This document shows positions 25,601 through 38,300 of a stretch of 64,000 nt of DNA, in pieces. The notes beneath the pieces are model-generated. The model ran no database searches. It saw only the letters and a list, made by a program, of their open reading frames with translations, and had not been told where the DNA came from. Location of the stretch: contig CM036642.1 in NCBI GenBank assembly GCA_020746105.1, positions 1,643,501-1,707,500 on the forward strand. The letters are read 5' to 3'. Numbering within the stretch: the stretch's first letter is position 1; each line of letters opens with the position of its first letter. Origin of the DNA: Trogon surrucura (Eukaryota; Chordata; Aves; Trogoniformes; Trogonidae). The translations under genes and the position numbers were made by a program.

Positions 25601-28361
25601 GGCAGCTCGCTCTCTCTCTCCAGTCCAGTCGTAGCCTCACATTTCAAACATCATTTTTTCAGATGTTTCTAACTCCCAAGAGAACTCCTCCAAAAACTTC
25701 CTTAGATCATACGTTACTCATCTGTAGTCTTTAGAGACCACGGCCAGATTGTTGTTATGAGCTGCCTGGGTACGATATTTATAGTTTGGGAAACTCCCTC
25801 TCGATGTGCCACTTTTAACTTTTCCTAATCATTATTCCTCCTTGTTCTATTTTGCCTGTCACGGTACAATTAAGTCAACGAGACAACTTGCATCTCCTAT
25901 CACTCGGCCCCGGCAAGACTTTTCAGAAGCTCCTCCCATGAAGAGTTAAAAAGGGATTCAGACTAAACCTGTTCTTGAACCAGGACAATTTCTTCTGGAG
26001 ATTGCCCAGCAAATAAGTTGTTTCTTTCAGTTTTTAATCGAGGCACTATTTTGGCAAACAGCGTTCAAAGATTTATATTTAAACCGATATTAAGTCTGCT
26101 CCTCAGCAAAGGTAAACAGCCTCATCTCCAGCTAATAAAACATTTTCATTTGGAAAATAAGCATGAAGGATCTAAACCAGCAACACACGAGCTATACACA
26201 CTGAGGAACAGAAACAACAACAAGTCTTGAAGGATGGGATAAATGGAAAATATTTTCGTATTACCTCAACAGTTTAACAACTCTGATTATATATTGCAAT
26301 CCTGGAATGGCCAGACTGATCTAACACTCTCTGCAGAGAAGGCTGCCCAAACAAAACAAATAATGCAGGCTACTGGGCCACATTTATTTACTTTGTTCTA
26401 GTTTATTTATTTAATTAACTGACGCAGCCTTTCATGTATACGTGATGTGAATGAAGCAGACCGGTACATCTGCCATTCTTACAGTCTTCAAACAAGACAG
26501 GTTTTATTAAAAAATATTTTGGTAAACAAAGTTTAGCGAGCACAGGTCAAGCCACTTCACTAAAAGGAAAAGAGCTGACTTGGGCAAAATGTTGGTAATT
26601 GAACTAGAAATATTGCAACACCTCTATCTTCGGAGTTAATAAAAGCCATTCTGTGCAAAGAGGAATAAAGGGACCGTTACGGTAACCTTTAAGTATTAGC
26701 TATTAATAAAGAACAGCCTGCTAGACGAAGCCAAAAACTGGCTTTGAATTGTCTTTCACGGAAAAAAAAAGGTTTCTCTCAGCAATTGGCAGCATTTGAA
26801 GAGGCAACTTGAGAACCAAATCCCACAGAAGTGGAAAGATTCTCAATATTATGACTGTGTGGTTTTGTTTTCGTCTGGGCCACGAAGATGACAGCGTTCC
26901 ACCACTTATTTTGCAAATCTTCTTACAAAGGCTCTCTGTCGTGATTATACAACATTTTTATGTCTGATGCAAATTACCATTCCAGCCCTCTGCGGCTGTA
27001 GCCACAAGCCTTTCAGATTTGGGGTTGCAGCTCAGCTGAGATCATGTCTTTTGACTCTAATGAAAACAGAACTATTTCCCCCAGTTAAGTAACTGGAGGT
27101 AAAAAGAGGTTATCAATTTCTGCTTTAATAAGGAGCTCTACCAGCAGGCTTACCTTTCTCAGCTGCCTTCTGCAAAATTATTGAAAGGACTCCGAGTCCC
27201 GACCCTGCTTTGGGGTTTATATGCAACATTTCATAAAACAGGGCGGGGGAAAAGGCAGCTTTGCAGAAGCAAAGCATGAAAAAACACAAAGCTGCTTTCC
27301 CACGTGCCTGTTTGCACATATCTAACCCCAGGAGCGGTCATACCTATAGAGGAAGACTGTGGGCTGATCAGGAGATCTTCCTGCACTTGCTCGCTTCCCG
27401 GGACCGTCTGCTGATCGCTCAGTGAGCTCTGGGATGCGCTAACAGGCTGCGACACCTCCTCGTGAACCTCCTCGTCGCTTAACCTTTCCACTTTGACTCG
27501 CACGTCCTCTTCGATCACGAGGGGAGAGCTGGCTTTCGTGCTCTCACAAGTCACGTAATCTGCAATTCTTCGGTTGGACTCGGAGGGCCCAGGCATTTCC
27601 AAAGTCCTAGAGTTCTCTGCCTGCTTCACCTTCTCAGACTGAAGCCTCCGATCGATTCCGAAAGGGAAAGTCCAGGGAAAAGCTAAGGACGAGTCCACGG
27701 GCTGATTTCGAGACTCGGGGTACGACGTTGAAGGATTCAGCACTTGGGGGGAGCTCGTTTGCGTGTTGCACTTAAGGGGGCTCTCGGGAGACATCACTAT
27801 GTAGCTTTTGCGCTTCCTCCGCGACTCGCGGCAAACGGGGATCGTTCTTTCCACCACGCTGCACTCGGAAGAAACCGGGGACAGGCTGCCGTCTCGAGAA
27901 GCAAAGTTGCAGTTTGCGTTGCTCTCCTGCCCTGCGTCCAGCACCTTCTCCTGCTGGCTGTTGGGCGTATTCCACAAAATGCTGGACTTCATGAATTCCG
28001 AGCACGTGCTAGCGACGCTGAACATCTGCATGTAGCTGGCTGCAGCCAACACGTCGATAATGTTTTCTGTGTTAATGGACAGCGTGGCTGTGTAAGCGTA
28101 TTCCAGGAGAGGGATAAAACCCGTCACCGTCACGTGGTGCAGGTCCAACACGCTCTTGCTCTCGTCTTCCGCTTGGCCGACGAGTTTGGAACGGAAGAAG
28201 TCGCTGCAGGCTGCCAAAACCACCTTGTGCGCCCTGAAGATTTTGTCCTGGACGCGGATGGTGATATCGCAAAAGTGCCCGTCGTTGCGGAGCATGTTCA
28301 GCTTGCCCAGCATCTCCTGACTGTGAGCAGGGGAATTATGAGTGAAGGTTTTAACACCCAT
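13334..28361 (-). CDS. ZBTB44: Zinc finger and BTB domain-containing protein 44 (five coding exons)
   Basis: A BTB/POZ zinc-finger protein, presumed nuclear DNA-binding transcription regulator; its targets are poorly known. Coding exons are 28361-27344, 23041-22957, 18322-18159, 15865-15565 and 13616-13334. They join in frame to 1,851 nt (616 residues), all with GT-AG introns. The BTB domain (about residues 20-125) mediates dimerisation and corepressor contact. A long acidic/serine-rich linker follows, with a basic RESRRKRK stretch that could be a nuclear localisation signal. Four C2H2 fingers follow: C401/C404/H417/H421, C429/C432/H445/H449, C457/C460/H473/H479 and C489/C492/H505/H511. The match to vertebrate ZBTB44 is nearly continuous from MGVKTF to the last exon. 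The start at 28361 is the ATG of that family; an in-frame GTG three codons upstream is not a likely start. The form read here is longer than the 570-residue human isoform I recall, because it reads on through the last exon. Confidence 0.96.
13617..15564 (-). other. ZBTB44 intron between the last two coding exons
   Basis: The donor is AG/GTGAGG at 15564 and the acceptor TTCTAG at 13617. It contains an A/G-rich tract at 15484-15524, which reads as a U-rich run in the transcript about 40 nt past the donor. No other gene or recognisable element was seen. Confidence 0.85.
15484..15524. repeat. A/G homopurine tract
   Basis: About 40 bp of A with scattered G, in a ZBTB44 intron. In the minus-strand transcript it is a U-rich tract about 40 nt downstream of a 5' splice site, a place where U-rich binding proteins such as TIA1 can act. 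That role is speculative. Confidence 0.8.
15565..15865 (-). CDS. ZBTB44: ZBTB44 exon for zinc fingers 2-4
   Basis: It codes residues 423-523. The acceptor is TCCGCAG/GC, so glycine 423 of the HSGIKPF linker is split between exons, phase 1 in and phase 2 out. It holds three C2H2 fingers: finger 2 with a canonical HX3H, finger 3 and finger 4 with HX5H spacing. All zinc ligands are present. It ends SELANYFQS at the AG/GTGAGG donor. Confidence 0.96.
15866..18158 (-). other. ZBTB44 intron
   Basis: The donor is G/GTAAGA at 18158 and the acceptor CCGCAG at 15866. I see no exon, RNA gene or recognisable transposon inside. Confidence 0.85.
18159..18322 (-). CDS. ZBTB44: ZBTB44 exon for zinc finger 1
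   Basis: It codes residues 368-423: LENVQYPYQLYIAPSTSS, a Pro/Ser/Thr linker, then finger 1 with C401, C404, H417 and H421. The acceptor is CTTTGTAG (arginine 368 split) and the donor CTCAG/GTAAG (glycine 423 split). Confidence 0.96.
18323..22956 (-). other. ZBTB44 intron
   Basis: It runs from the CG/GTATGT donor at 22956 to the TTTGTAG acceptor at 18323. It holds a 46-bp tandem duplication at 19484-19575. I saw no exon or RNA gene. Confidence 0.85.
19484..19575. repeat. Tandem duplication, two copies of 46 bp
   Basis: Two near-identical 46-bp copies, 19484-19529 and 19530-19575, each begin ATCAGCACAGAGGGACAGGA. They differ at two or three positions, so the duplication is fairly young. It lies in a ZBTB44 intron with no evident effect. 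Confidence 0.9.
22957..23041 (-). CDS. ZBTB44: ZBTB44 short linker exon
   Basis: This 85-nt exon codes residues 340-368 (GSIDEGVTEGLPTLQSTSG then four Asp and Arg). It is acidic and has no domain. The acceptor is TGCCTAG/GC and the donor CG/GTATGT. Its length, phases and acidic DDDDR end match the corresponding vertebrate ZBTB44 segment. Its length is not a multiple of three, so skipping it would shift the frame ahead of the zinc fingers. Confidence 0.95.
23042..27343 (-). other. ZBTB44 intron
   Basis: The donor is ATAG/GTATGA at 27343 and the acceptor TTTGCCTAG at 23042. No exon, RNA gene or recognised transposon was seen. Confidence 0.85.
27344..28361 (-). CDS. ZBTB44: ZBTB44 first coding exon, BTB domain and linker
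   Basis: It codes residues 1-340. The BTB/POZ core runs from about HSQEMLGKLNMLRNDGHFCD through the SYMQM helix region. The Ser-rich linker follows, with RRKRKSYIVMSPESP and the DVRVKVERLSDEEVHEE segment, which contains VKVE, a match to the psi-K-x-E sumoylation motif. The ATG has A at -3 and G at +4, a strong context. The open frame runs on past the donor to about 27231 only as intron read-through. Confidence 0.97.
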
Positions 28362-28414
28362 TTTTTCCACCTTTCCGCTAGCGTTCTTCCCACATACGAG
28401 AGATCACGGGTATC
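28362..28414 (-). other. ZBTB44: ZBTB44 5' UTR portion of the first coding exon
   Basis: A TTTGTTTCAG acceptor precedes 28414 on the minus strand, giving 53 nt of leader before the ATG. This shows that a non-coding exon lies upstream, consistent with the CpG-island promoter near 44.4-44.9 kb. Confidence 0.8.
28378..28395 (-). promoter_or_regulatory. ZBTB44: Five-codon upstream ORF in the ZBTB44 leader
   Basis: Between the 5' UTR acceptor and the main ATG the minus strand reads ATG TGG GAA GAA CGC TAG (MWEER, stop). It ends 16 nt before the main ATG. The upstream ATG has C at -3, a weak context, so leaky scanning would be expected. Such a uORF could lower or tune translation; this is inference. 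Confidence 0.6.
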
Positions 28415-31400
28415 CTGAAACAAAGAGGAAAACTGTCATTTGCACCTCATGAAGTGGCTTCATGATTACAAGGCTCTGTATGGAGAAAATGCAGCTGAAT
28501 TCTCTAGGGTCAGGTTTTTCTAGGATGCAGACCCTGCAATGGGACGAACTGTACAGAAATTAAATCACCTACTGGTAATTTTCAACAACACAGATCAAAT
28601 TATTTGCAACCTATCGCTAATGTGGTCTTCTACATCTCTGTTACTGCCCACTCAAATTCCTAACACCGTTTAGAAAAACCCAAAGTCTGTAATACCAAAA
28701 AAGAGGGCATTTTTCAAAACTACAAATTGTATAAGAAACCTGTGGTTTTATTTTCTGGGCTCAGGAAACTCTTGCTCAAGGTTCTTAAACCTGACAGACC
28801 TTGTCAAATGTTTCTTTTAAGCGGAAAAGACGTTAGCTTGGGTCTGCTCACAAGTGTGCAGGAGCAAGCAAAACTCCCAGAGAAGGTATTTTAACACCAG
28901 AAAAGCCTTAGAGAAACTACAGCATGAATTTCCAGAGGACAGAGTTCAAGCCAGTAAACATAAAGTAGCAGTTGCCAATAGCTTTGCTTTCCTGCTGTAG
29001 TGTAGGTACCGACTGCCTAAAGCTGCTTTCAATAAATAATTCTGGACTAGGATGAGAAGTTATTGAAAATTCCTTCAAAAACACAATGGATTATAAGCCT
29101 CAAAGGAAAGCTCATGCTTAAAACGAATACACACAAATTGATTTTATATATGTGATAAATAATACGAGGAGGGCAACTTCTTCCTTCTGAAAAACACAAG
29201 CCTGCCTTCTCTGGGACCGGTCCTCTCCTACGCATGGGAGCAAACGCACATTTTCTGTGCAAGGAACCTCTAGGTTTTCTTTTAATTATTTCTGAACTAT
29301 TTCACCATCAAAGAAACATAAGCCTCCGTGTGTCACCTTCTCAAGGACCCCCCCACAAGCTTCCACAAGAAGTTTTCTGTGTTCCCCACGACTCACACAA
29401 TATGGAACCATCGTCTCGGTGAAGCTGGTGCTTAAACACCAACACCAGCACCGGACCTGATGCTTCTTCACGTCGTCCTTCTCTACCTTACACGTACGCA
29501 CGAGAACTGCTCAGGTGGAGCTTCGCAGATGCAAAGAGCAAGTCTGGAACAACTCGCCACAAATCTCCCAAGTCTTAGCACATATTTAAGGGGCAGCTGT
29601 CAGAGCCTACCTTGTTCTACAGGGATTTACACTTGGCTGCTTCTCGCTCCTACGGTTTCACTTTTGATGCCGCAAACCCTTTCGGACAGAGGAAAAATAC
29701 CTCTTTGAGAGAAGAGATTAACTAACGCGTAACGACATATATAAAGTCTGAGTGGAACTATAAGGGCCGTTTGGATGCAAAATGAAATTTCACACTACTG
29801 CGGAGGAAGAAGTTAAGCACAAGCAAAACAGTCCCTCCAGTAAAAGAAAACATATCGACCTCAAGAGGCATCTGAAGATCCAGACTGTTTGTTCTCCAGC
29901 ACGAATCAAATGAAAAGCATATTTAATTGATCTCAGACCAAAACGCTACAGTAAAACCTTGTAACAGCAGATTCTAGAATGGCCTTGGGACACCCCTCCT
30001 TCTGAATTCCCAGTCGCCGCAGCAGTTCTTTGGCACATCAGAAATCCAGCAGCACTTTTGTTCAGCAAGTGGCTACAGAACGAATAACACGTTTGCAAGC
30101 ACTATCAAAACGGTGTGGCAGGTGTTTAGCAATAATACCCATCTCTAATTATCAACGAGGAGAAAACCCTAAGCCAGCCATGCTCCCAACTCTTGCACAC
30201 CCAGAAGATGAACTCATCCACTCCGCTCACCTCCTCCAAGCCCTGCTCTGAACCAGTTCGTGTCCAGCTTCCCCCTTCCTTTCACGTGCTGCTTCCTCGA
30301 CCTTGATCTGGTTACAGGATTGAAAATAAAACAGCGGAAGCCAGTGATGTGCAATAAATTGATTTGAATTTATTACAGGAGCAGCGTGCCTGCCACGGTT
30401 GTGGGATATTGCTCTGCAAAACGACCTTCTTCTTCTTTGCACCATTCAAACAAGTGGCTCCCACACAGGTTCCAGTGGGGACAAGACAAGTTGTCTTGAG
30501 AAAAAAAATCAAACGGGGTGGGCTGAGGAGGGGGAACAGCATCAGTTCTTCACAGTTAACAAGGTAGTAAAAACGTCAAATATTTTTAGAAGGGAACTTA
30601 AACAACCTGAAAACATTTTCCACATGGAAAGACGAGCGCGCTAAAGCTCCGCCAGGTTGTAAAACGGTTCGATTCTCCTGGTTAATATTTCAGTGGCACA
30701 GGGCACTTTTACAGCTGCGCTAAGTCACGGTGCCAACAGGAGGGTGAAGGGCTGCAACGCTGCTACTTCACCTCCCATGTAACACCTTTGGGTCACCGCC
30801 GTTTCTGAACGACATTTCGTCAGGTCTTGTTATCAATTATTAGAGAGTCCACGACAGCAGATGTTAGACTGGGAGATATAAGGTGCTACAGTCAGGAGTG
30901 ATTAAAAGAGTCAAATACACACAGGAGCCTTTGGGGTGGGGAGATCAAGGTGCACACCTGAGTGAGAATGGGTTACAGCTGGAAAAGTTGTTCATCTTCA
31001 ACCCACAAACCATCAGTGATTCTCTAAACAGGGGCCGGGGCTGGTGTCGAAGTGGAAAACAGCCACCACCTCTATTAGCCTAAAGCAGACCGAAGGTAAG
31101 TGCTACCCTACCAAAGACTTGCACAATTCACTTCAAAATGAGTTTGGGCTTTTTGTGTGGGTTTTATTGTTTGGTTTTTTTAATCCTACAATCACTAATG
31201 AAAGCACTTCAAAGTAATTCAGCTCATTCTTACCGTTTAAAAGGCTACTGAAAAACAAGTTTTAGCAACAGTTACCCATTCACAGACACTGTTTTGGGAC
31301 AATGATTAAACACCTGTCAAGCTTCTCTGTTTAGAAGCAGCCAACTTCAAAGGGTACACTACGTTGTGTAAATGGAAAAGAAACTGTAACAGAACTGAAA

Positions 31401-32342
31401 AACATTGCTTATGTGACCTGCCCACTTCCACGCAGCTTACCTCCTGCCTAACCTTATGGCTCAAATAATTAGTTTTGAAACACGGTACCTAGAAAAATCT
31501 TCTTTTCTTCAGAAGAATCACGGAATCACATTCAGTTTCTCACTTGGTTACATCATCCTACAACAGCAGCGAATGATTTTCAGCACCGCAAAACGACCAC
31601 CCCAGCTTTAACCTCTGTATCCCGACCCATGGCAACCTATGAAATACCACGAAAGCACCAACTTCAGAGACATAAACGCCACGCTGGCTTTAGTACCCAA
31701 AAAGCTCAGGAAATTCCCACCCTCGCGCTCACCAATCCCACAGGTAGGCTCCTTCAGCTGCAAGGCCACGGTGTAAATCAGATCGGTAATTATAGGTGTA
31801 TTTTTTGAAAAAATAAGTTATTTTTAACCCAGACCGCTCCTTGGGCAGTGGTTACAGCATCATCCCATGAACAGCCCAGGCACAGACAAATCTTCTCTGG
31901 GGATAAATGTGACCCAGGCCACTTTATCTCTGCCAGCTTCTCATTGTGCCCCGCCAGTACCACCATCTCTCGCTTCTTCAAACTAACCAGTTTGTATAGT
32001 TAGGCTTATAATTGAATTAGAATGACTGTGTACTTCAAGTTTGCTATTTCTGTTTCAGACTTGAAATGCCTGTGTAGCTAAACACCCATCTGTTTCCCCC
32101 CCAACAGCAGCTGGTCTAATAAAAGGTACTAAGGAATCGACAGCGCTTTCTAAACTTTGTTTAAAAATATATTTTAAGTCAGGTCAGCCCACCGCTGCCA
32201 AGCCAGACAGTGTTTATGAAAAAGAGAGAGCAAACACAAGCTTTCGTTGCTCAAAATTACGTCCATGTGCAGTGTTCCCTTTGGTGGACTGGAATCCAAG
32301 GAATGCAAACCTGTAACCTTTAGCGGCAGCGCGGGACCGGAC

Positions 32343-32378
32343 CAGGGAAGCGAGGCATCCCAGGGAAGCGAGGCATCC
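32343..32378. repeat. Two-copy 18-bp tandem duplication
   Basis: The unit CAGGGAAGCGAGGCATCC occurs twice, head to tail and identical. It lies in ZBTB44 intron 1. Confidence 0.9.
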
Positions 32379-35300
32379 GGAGAAGCAGGCACCCTGGGAG
32401 AGCTTTAATTTCCTCCAGGACAGCACACCTCAAACCGCAGGCTCACAAAGCAGCGAGTGTTAAGTTAGCTACTTGGTAAACACCGGTAGGTTAAAACCTA
32501 AAAGAGGTGGGAGCTGCAGCCTATAACTGGAGGCTGAGGTGATGCTGAGACAAACAGAACAGCATTCAGCCCCCGGGCTGACCTGGCTCACAGCTGGGGA
32601 ACCAGACTTTTATTCTCCAACCCACTGCCCCTGGAGTTGCTCCCGTGTGCCTCTCCTCCCAGCTTTGCAAAGAGGGCAATTTTCAGGCATATTCTGTTTT
32701 TTGTTCCCGGACAGGGCTCTCGAGCTGCACGCTGGACAATCCTCTGGGATGACTTCTGTCTGAATTGTTGACAGCAAGAGAAGTAACTGCAGAGAACTCC
32801 ACTTGGGAGCTTCAACGGTAGAGGAATTTCACCTATTTACAGTTAAGTTATATTCCCTTCCACAGAGAAGGCCTATAAAAGTGTCATCCTTTTCCATACT
32901 CCACAAGTACCGCATTTGATAAGAAAAGACTGTTTATTTTGTAAAAATGAGGGTTTGGGCACACCGGTGGTGATGTGTGAGAGCTTTTGAGGCCATTGAT
33001 TCTGGTCACAATCATTTTACTTGCTTTGTACCAACCAAAGCAAACCTTTGCAGGACGAGAAACAGAGGTGAGTGCAAAAGCACACGTCATTCCTTTCCTT
33101 TAAGTTCTCTGACAGACCAGGAACAGCATTTTTCTGCAAAGGACAAGGAGAAAAAGTATCCAACAGCTCCTCTTCTGAACTAATTACTCAGGACTAAGGA
33201 AGGTCAAGAGCATCCAATAAAGACCTGTTTCATTTTCCTAACACCTCTCTTAAATTTCCCCAGAACTGAACCCTACAGTAACAGGAAGCAGAAGCTTCGA
33301 TCGCAGCACGCCATGAGAAAAGAGATGCGTGAGGGCACGGCCAAGTCCTGGATCACAGGTACAGCACTGACTCGCATTATCATTGCTACTGGAAGCACTA
33401 ATCTTTAACGGAGACAGGAAAAGGAGGACACAGATGATGGAAAAGGGGATTTGCATGACGCAAATCCGGTAGGTGCATTTTAATTCTCTGAGCTGGTGAA
33501 AGCATTGAGACCGGTATTGGGGTGCCAAACCCAGCAATTTATTTGACAAAACCGTTTTATAGTAAATTGAGATGGGAGGTCAGCTGCAACAGAGTATTTC
33601 TAAAAGGATAAAATTAGAAAACATTTACAAACACATTTTAAGGGAAAGGCCAGGGTGCCATTTTTGCAGCGACAGACTTCTTTGCCCACACAGCAGATAC
33701 AGACTCTCTTAAACCGGTTTGCGTGACTGGAGCTCCAGATGAGCACTGAATTTTGAGGGAGCAGATACTCCTCCTCTTGGAGATGCCACGGCTTCCAGCC
33801 CCGTATCTCCCCGGCAATTCATCATTCAAAACCCACGGGCTGGCTTTGGCAACTGTGCCTTAATCGCTGTTGGTATTTAAGAGAAGTTAACCTAATTAAG
33901 CCCTTGAAGTGCATACAAGAGACAGCAAAACATTCGCTTAGTCTCGCTTTGTGTTTTAACTCTCGCCAGCATGAAGGTGTGAGCCTTGGTCAGAACCAAC
34001 GGTGCTGCAGAATGCACCAACTCGAGCTCTCCACGTGCTGGACCATGTGGTTTACTCGGTGGTGAGGAAACTGATACGTACCCTGCAGGAGGCTACCAAA
34101 GGAGCTCCCATTTCTGTGCAAACGCCTAAAAACACTGCAAAAATTCTCATCCCTCTCTTCAGCTTTTGTCACGGTGAGCCCGAGGCCTGCTCAGCAAAAT
34201 CTTCGAGGGGAGGCGCTGTTCTTGGAATCCTCTTCTGCACAATACCTGATTGTAACTTGGTTCACCAGAAGACAGGCAGTACCTCAGCAGATTCTTCTAT
34301 TTCCTCCTTGGTTTTGCAGATTTTTTTCTTTTTTTTTACACCATGGGTACTTAAAACAAATAGCACAATACCTGCTGTTAAAGCGATACAGACTAAGAAT
34401 AAATCAGAAATAGTTGCTTAGTTCCAAATGTCTGTTTTACTGGTTCTAAACCACAATGCTCCAAGTCAGAAATGGACATATTCCACAGTGAGAAGAGCGA
34501 ATATTCTGCCTCAGCAGATAAAAACAGGACGTTTGCTGGATACATTGAAAAAGCAACAGCTACTGCAATGAAAAATAAAAGAATATGTCTACTACTATTA
34601 CTTTCGAATATTAAAACCAACATAAAATGTATCACCAAGCTGTTGTTCTTGCACCACGGGGTCAAAACTAAGAACAAGCTGTAAACCATTAGTTAAACCA
34701 TCGCTGTTTTCCAGGAGTTGCTGTTTCTACACAAAACGTGAAGCGCAACGTGTCTTCAGAATTTCTGTTTTGTTTTCCTGATTGACTTCTTCATTTCCAT
34801 GCAAATGACTAGATGTACAAATTCAGCAGTTGTGTTCCGACAGCGTGGCAGGAGATATTAGATAAAGAGAGCCTGGCTGATAGGAAGAAGTTTCGCAGCC
34901 TGTAGAGGAGCCCAGCACGCAGCAGAGAGCGTGGAAACGTGTCCACCCAAACCAAGCTACACCTGGTGACACCAGTGCCTCCACAAACCTTCCAAAACTT
35001 CCCAGTGATGGAACAGAACAAGACAAGGAACTTATCTATTTGGGCCAAAACGTCTTCCAGCACGTCCTTCGTAGGCTGCGTCTGTTGGAAACCTCCAAGC
35101 ATGTCCTGGAACTCAGAAAGGAGCTCTTCCAAGCCCTGCATCTGGCAGAATTGAGAAGTCATCTGCCTGACCGTAATAGATTACAGATGCCGAGGCCACG
35201 TTCATTAACTTCACCAGCAGCCACACGCTTGCAGCAGATTCTCACGCAGCTCTGGCTTGCCATTTCCTTGCAAAAGTGACACTTTTAGATTTATTTTTGT

Positions 35301-38300
35301 CCCTTATCATCCCGCCTATGGGGCTTACAGGAAGCAGCCTGCAAGACGTGCTTCTGAGCATCCTCAAAACGGCAAGAGAATTTAGTCCTACTGTGAACCT
35401 CACATTTTAATTTCTGTTGCAGGTTCTGACTCAGGCAAACTAGAGACAAACGAGAGTTTCGGTCTCAGCAGCAGACAAAGACAGTTATCAGGAGGCAGCT
35501 CTACAGCAGATAACCAACACGCAGATAAAACTGGGAAATCAACTGAACTAACTGCGAAGCTGAGAGCTGACAGCTGCTTGTAACCAAAAAAAGTTTGGGA
35601 AACACTGACAGACAACCGAGATCTCCGTACGTAGGCACTTGAGCGTGCGAGATGAATTCAGCGAGAAGATTAAAGCATAGCTGCAACTCCCAGCCTAGAT
35701 AAAACCCGAAGATTAAAGATCGTGTTGTAGGTGTGTAAAACATGTTACCACTCCTTTCATTAGAAGTCGATCGAGAAATGTTTCCATCAGACACCGCTGC
35801 GACTACAGACACGCAAACCGGTGTTTTAATTCTCAAGGAAAAGGTGTCAGCACTCCAGAAGAGGCAGGACTGCTGGAAGATCGTCTTATTTTGTGGCACG
35901 CACCTGCCAGAAAGCTTGGCAACACTAACGCCGTGTTCATTTAGTCTCTCAAGTATTTAGTGCAGGAGCTCTAATTATTTAAAAATATAGAGATGTTTTC
36001 ATCTCTCAGAGATACATGATTATAGGTGTTTGTATACACATGCAGAAATCTGGCTAAACAAAGACAATCTGAAGAAAAAGAAGAATGAAGAGTAAGAAAA
36101 CAAACAGAAAATGGGACACCACCTGTGTTTACTGAAGCTAAAGTGTTAATGTGTTTTTCAGGAAAAAAGGAAATGTCACATATGACAAGAACTTCATTAA
36201 AATGTTTGAATAACACGACAGAGAGTTATAAGTGAAAACAGGGAGTTGTACAGACAAACCAAAGGTAAGGAGTCAGCTGAAAAGGAATAATGGATGTATT
36301 TGAAATAACAGGATAAAGAATTTACCTGGGAAGTGCCCTAAGAACTTCTTTTAGCAATGATCTCTGAGTGTTTCCGGAGAGACACAGACTCAAAAAATGC
36401 TGACGAAAAGGCTAAGAGGTATCATCAGCACAACATGTAAAAACAAAATACGAACAACTGGAGTCCTAGGAACAGAAGGAAATCCATGGAAAATCCAGCA
36501 GTATGGAATTAAAATCTTGGTGTTACTAACCAGGGAGCTAGTAACGGACTTGAGCTACCACCTGGAAGTGAATTAGTTAAAAGTGACTTTGGAGTACGAT
36601 CTCTGCACTATTAAATCAAATCGAAGAGCTAACCAAAAGGCCCACGGAACAACCAGACTATGTTAATCCCTCATTCTCTTTTTTGTCAGGTATTTGCTAA
36701 TATCTATTTTAATCTCCCGAAAGGTTCTCAAGAAGGGTTTTATTGGTTGGTTTTTCTTCCCCTTGTCGTGTCTATGAAGTCAGCTACACCTGGATCTTTG
36801 CAGAGCCTCTGACTTAACCAGACGACGTTTCAGCTGCAAACATGCACTGCCCTAAAACCGACGGGGCAATATGAGTGCACTGATCAGCAAGACAGCTCTT
36901 AATCTCAGGATCTAATTAAAAGAAGGGATTACGATAATCAGGGCAGTACAGTAGCACATGCCACGTGTAAGTTGATGATCTGACGCCACCGACTGCTTTT
37001 AGGCAAGAGCTAGAAGATAAGATGTTCCTTGGAACCATTTACAGACACATCACCAAGGCAGACGGCATCTTCCTACAGGACTCTGTGCCTTTTCACATAA
37101 CTAAGGTTTGCCGGCTCCAATGAATTTCACGTTTGATGCAACAGCTGAACTCTTAAGATTTATCTGGGGAGAATTAAAAACAGTGATTTTGCAACATTCT
37201 GGTGCAGAATGGGCGAAGAGCTTCAGGAACACCATCAGGTGCAACGTTCCAGCTACTCTTCGCTCCTCAGGCAAGAAGCTCACATTGTCAGAGCCTTTAT
37301 TTCCCCCCCAAAAAGTCTTGTTTTCCCTCGCCAGGACTGAGTATTTCTAGTTCTGGTGTGATCGTTTGAAGCGAGAGCTCTTTCAGAGGACAGAATGTTA
37401 CCATTCACTACTTCAAAGGACCCAGATTTAACTTGTTGCCTTTTTGAAGCTGCAACACAGAGTATAAACTTTATGTGCCCTAATATAGCTTTCACATGGT
37501 CGAGTAAGCAAACTAGATAAACGCTGCTTTCCCCAGCCTCCAGCACTTTGAACTTTTCATCGTAGGAATCTCACGTTACTGTTCCACATCACACATAAAA
37601 GCAAATTTTCAGATAGCACTTAAAACTGAGGCTCATTTAACAATACGAGCAGTAACTGCGAAAAGGTCTTGTTATACGCTGAATTATGTTCGTTCTCATA
37701 ATAAAAACTAACGTGTGAACTGCACCACAGAGAGTCTGTGTTGAGATATTTCGCAACAGGCCCTGCAAATTCTGGTTTTTACCTGAAAAAAGCACGTGAC
37801 CAAACTATTAGACCACTAGTTTGACAGCGGTTTGCCCCGAAAGCCTACACCAGAGATGCTCGGGTCATCAACACACGAGCAAACCATCGTTTGGTTTCTT
37901 TTTTAACTAGAATAAAAGAAACAGGTGAATTCGTAGTCCTCTTCATATCCTCACACAGGCAAGCCCCCATCCAAAAAAAATAAAAATCAGATTATACCAA
38001 ACAGACTGGGGTGTTACATCCCTGAGGCACACGTCCAAACTTAACCCCTCCTTCCACGACAGTGCTCACGCATAATTTCTACGTGATCTTAATACCTTCT
38101 TGACGCTTTTGCTCTGTGCAAATTCAGGTTAAACTTTTTCCAGATTTCTCCATGCAGAAAATAGACTGTAAAACCAAAGCCTCATTTTTATACTTTCTCC
38201 TAACAGCAGCACGAACGAACGACACGGAAAGAAAAAAAAATATAAAGTTGAACACTAAATTCTTCTAAGAACTGCAAATTGCCAAAAAATACCTGTAAAG

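Noticed and set aside
27231-27343. Continuation of the ZBTB44 BTB exon frame past SSSIG
   Set aside because: A clear GTATGA donor lies at 27343, and the protein continues as known ZBTB44 only through the exon at 23041.
28362-28370. ZBTB44 start three codons earlier
   Set aside because: The upstream codon is GTG, while the ATG at 28361 matches the family start and has a strong context.
27744-28418. Plus-strand 224-codon open frame
   Set aside because: It is a shadow of the ZBTB44 BTB exon on the minus strand.
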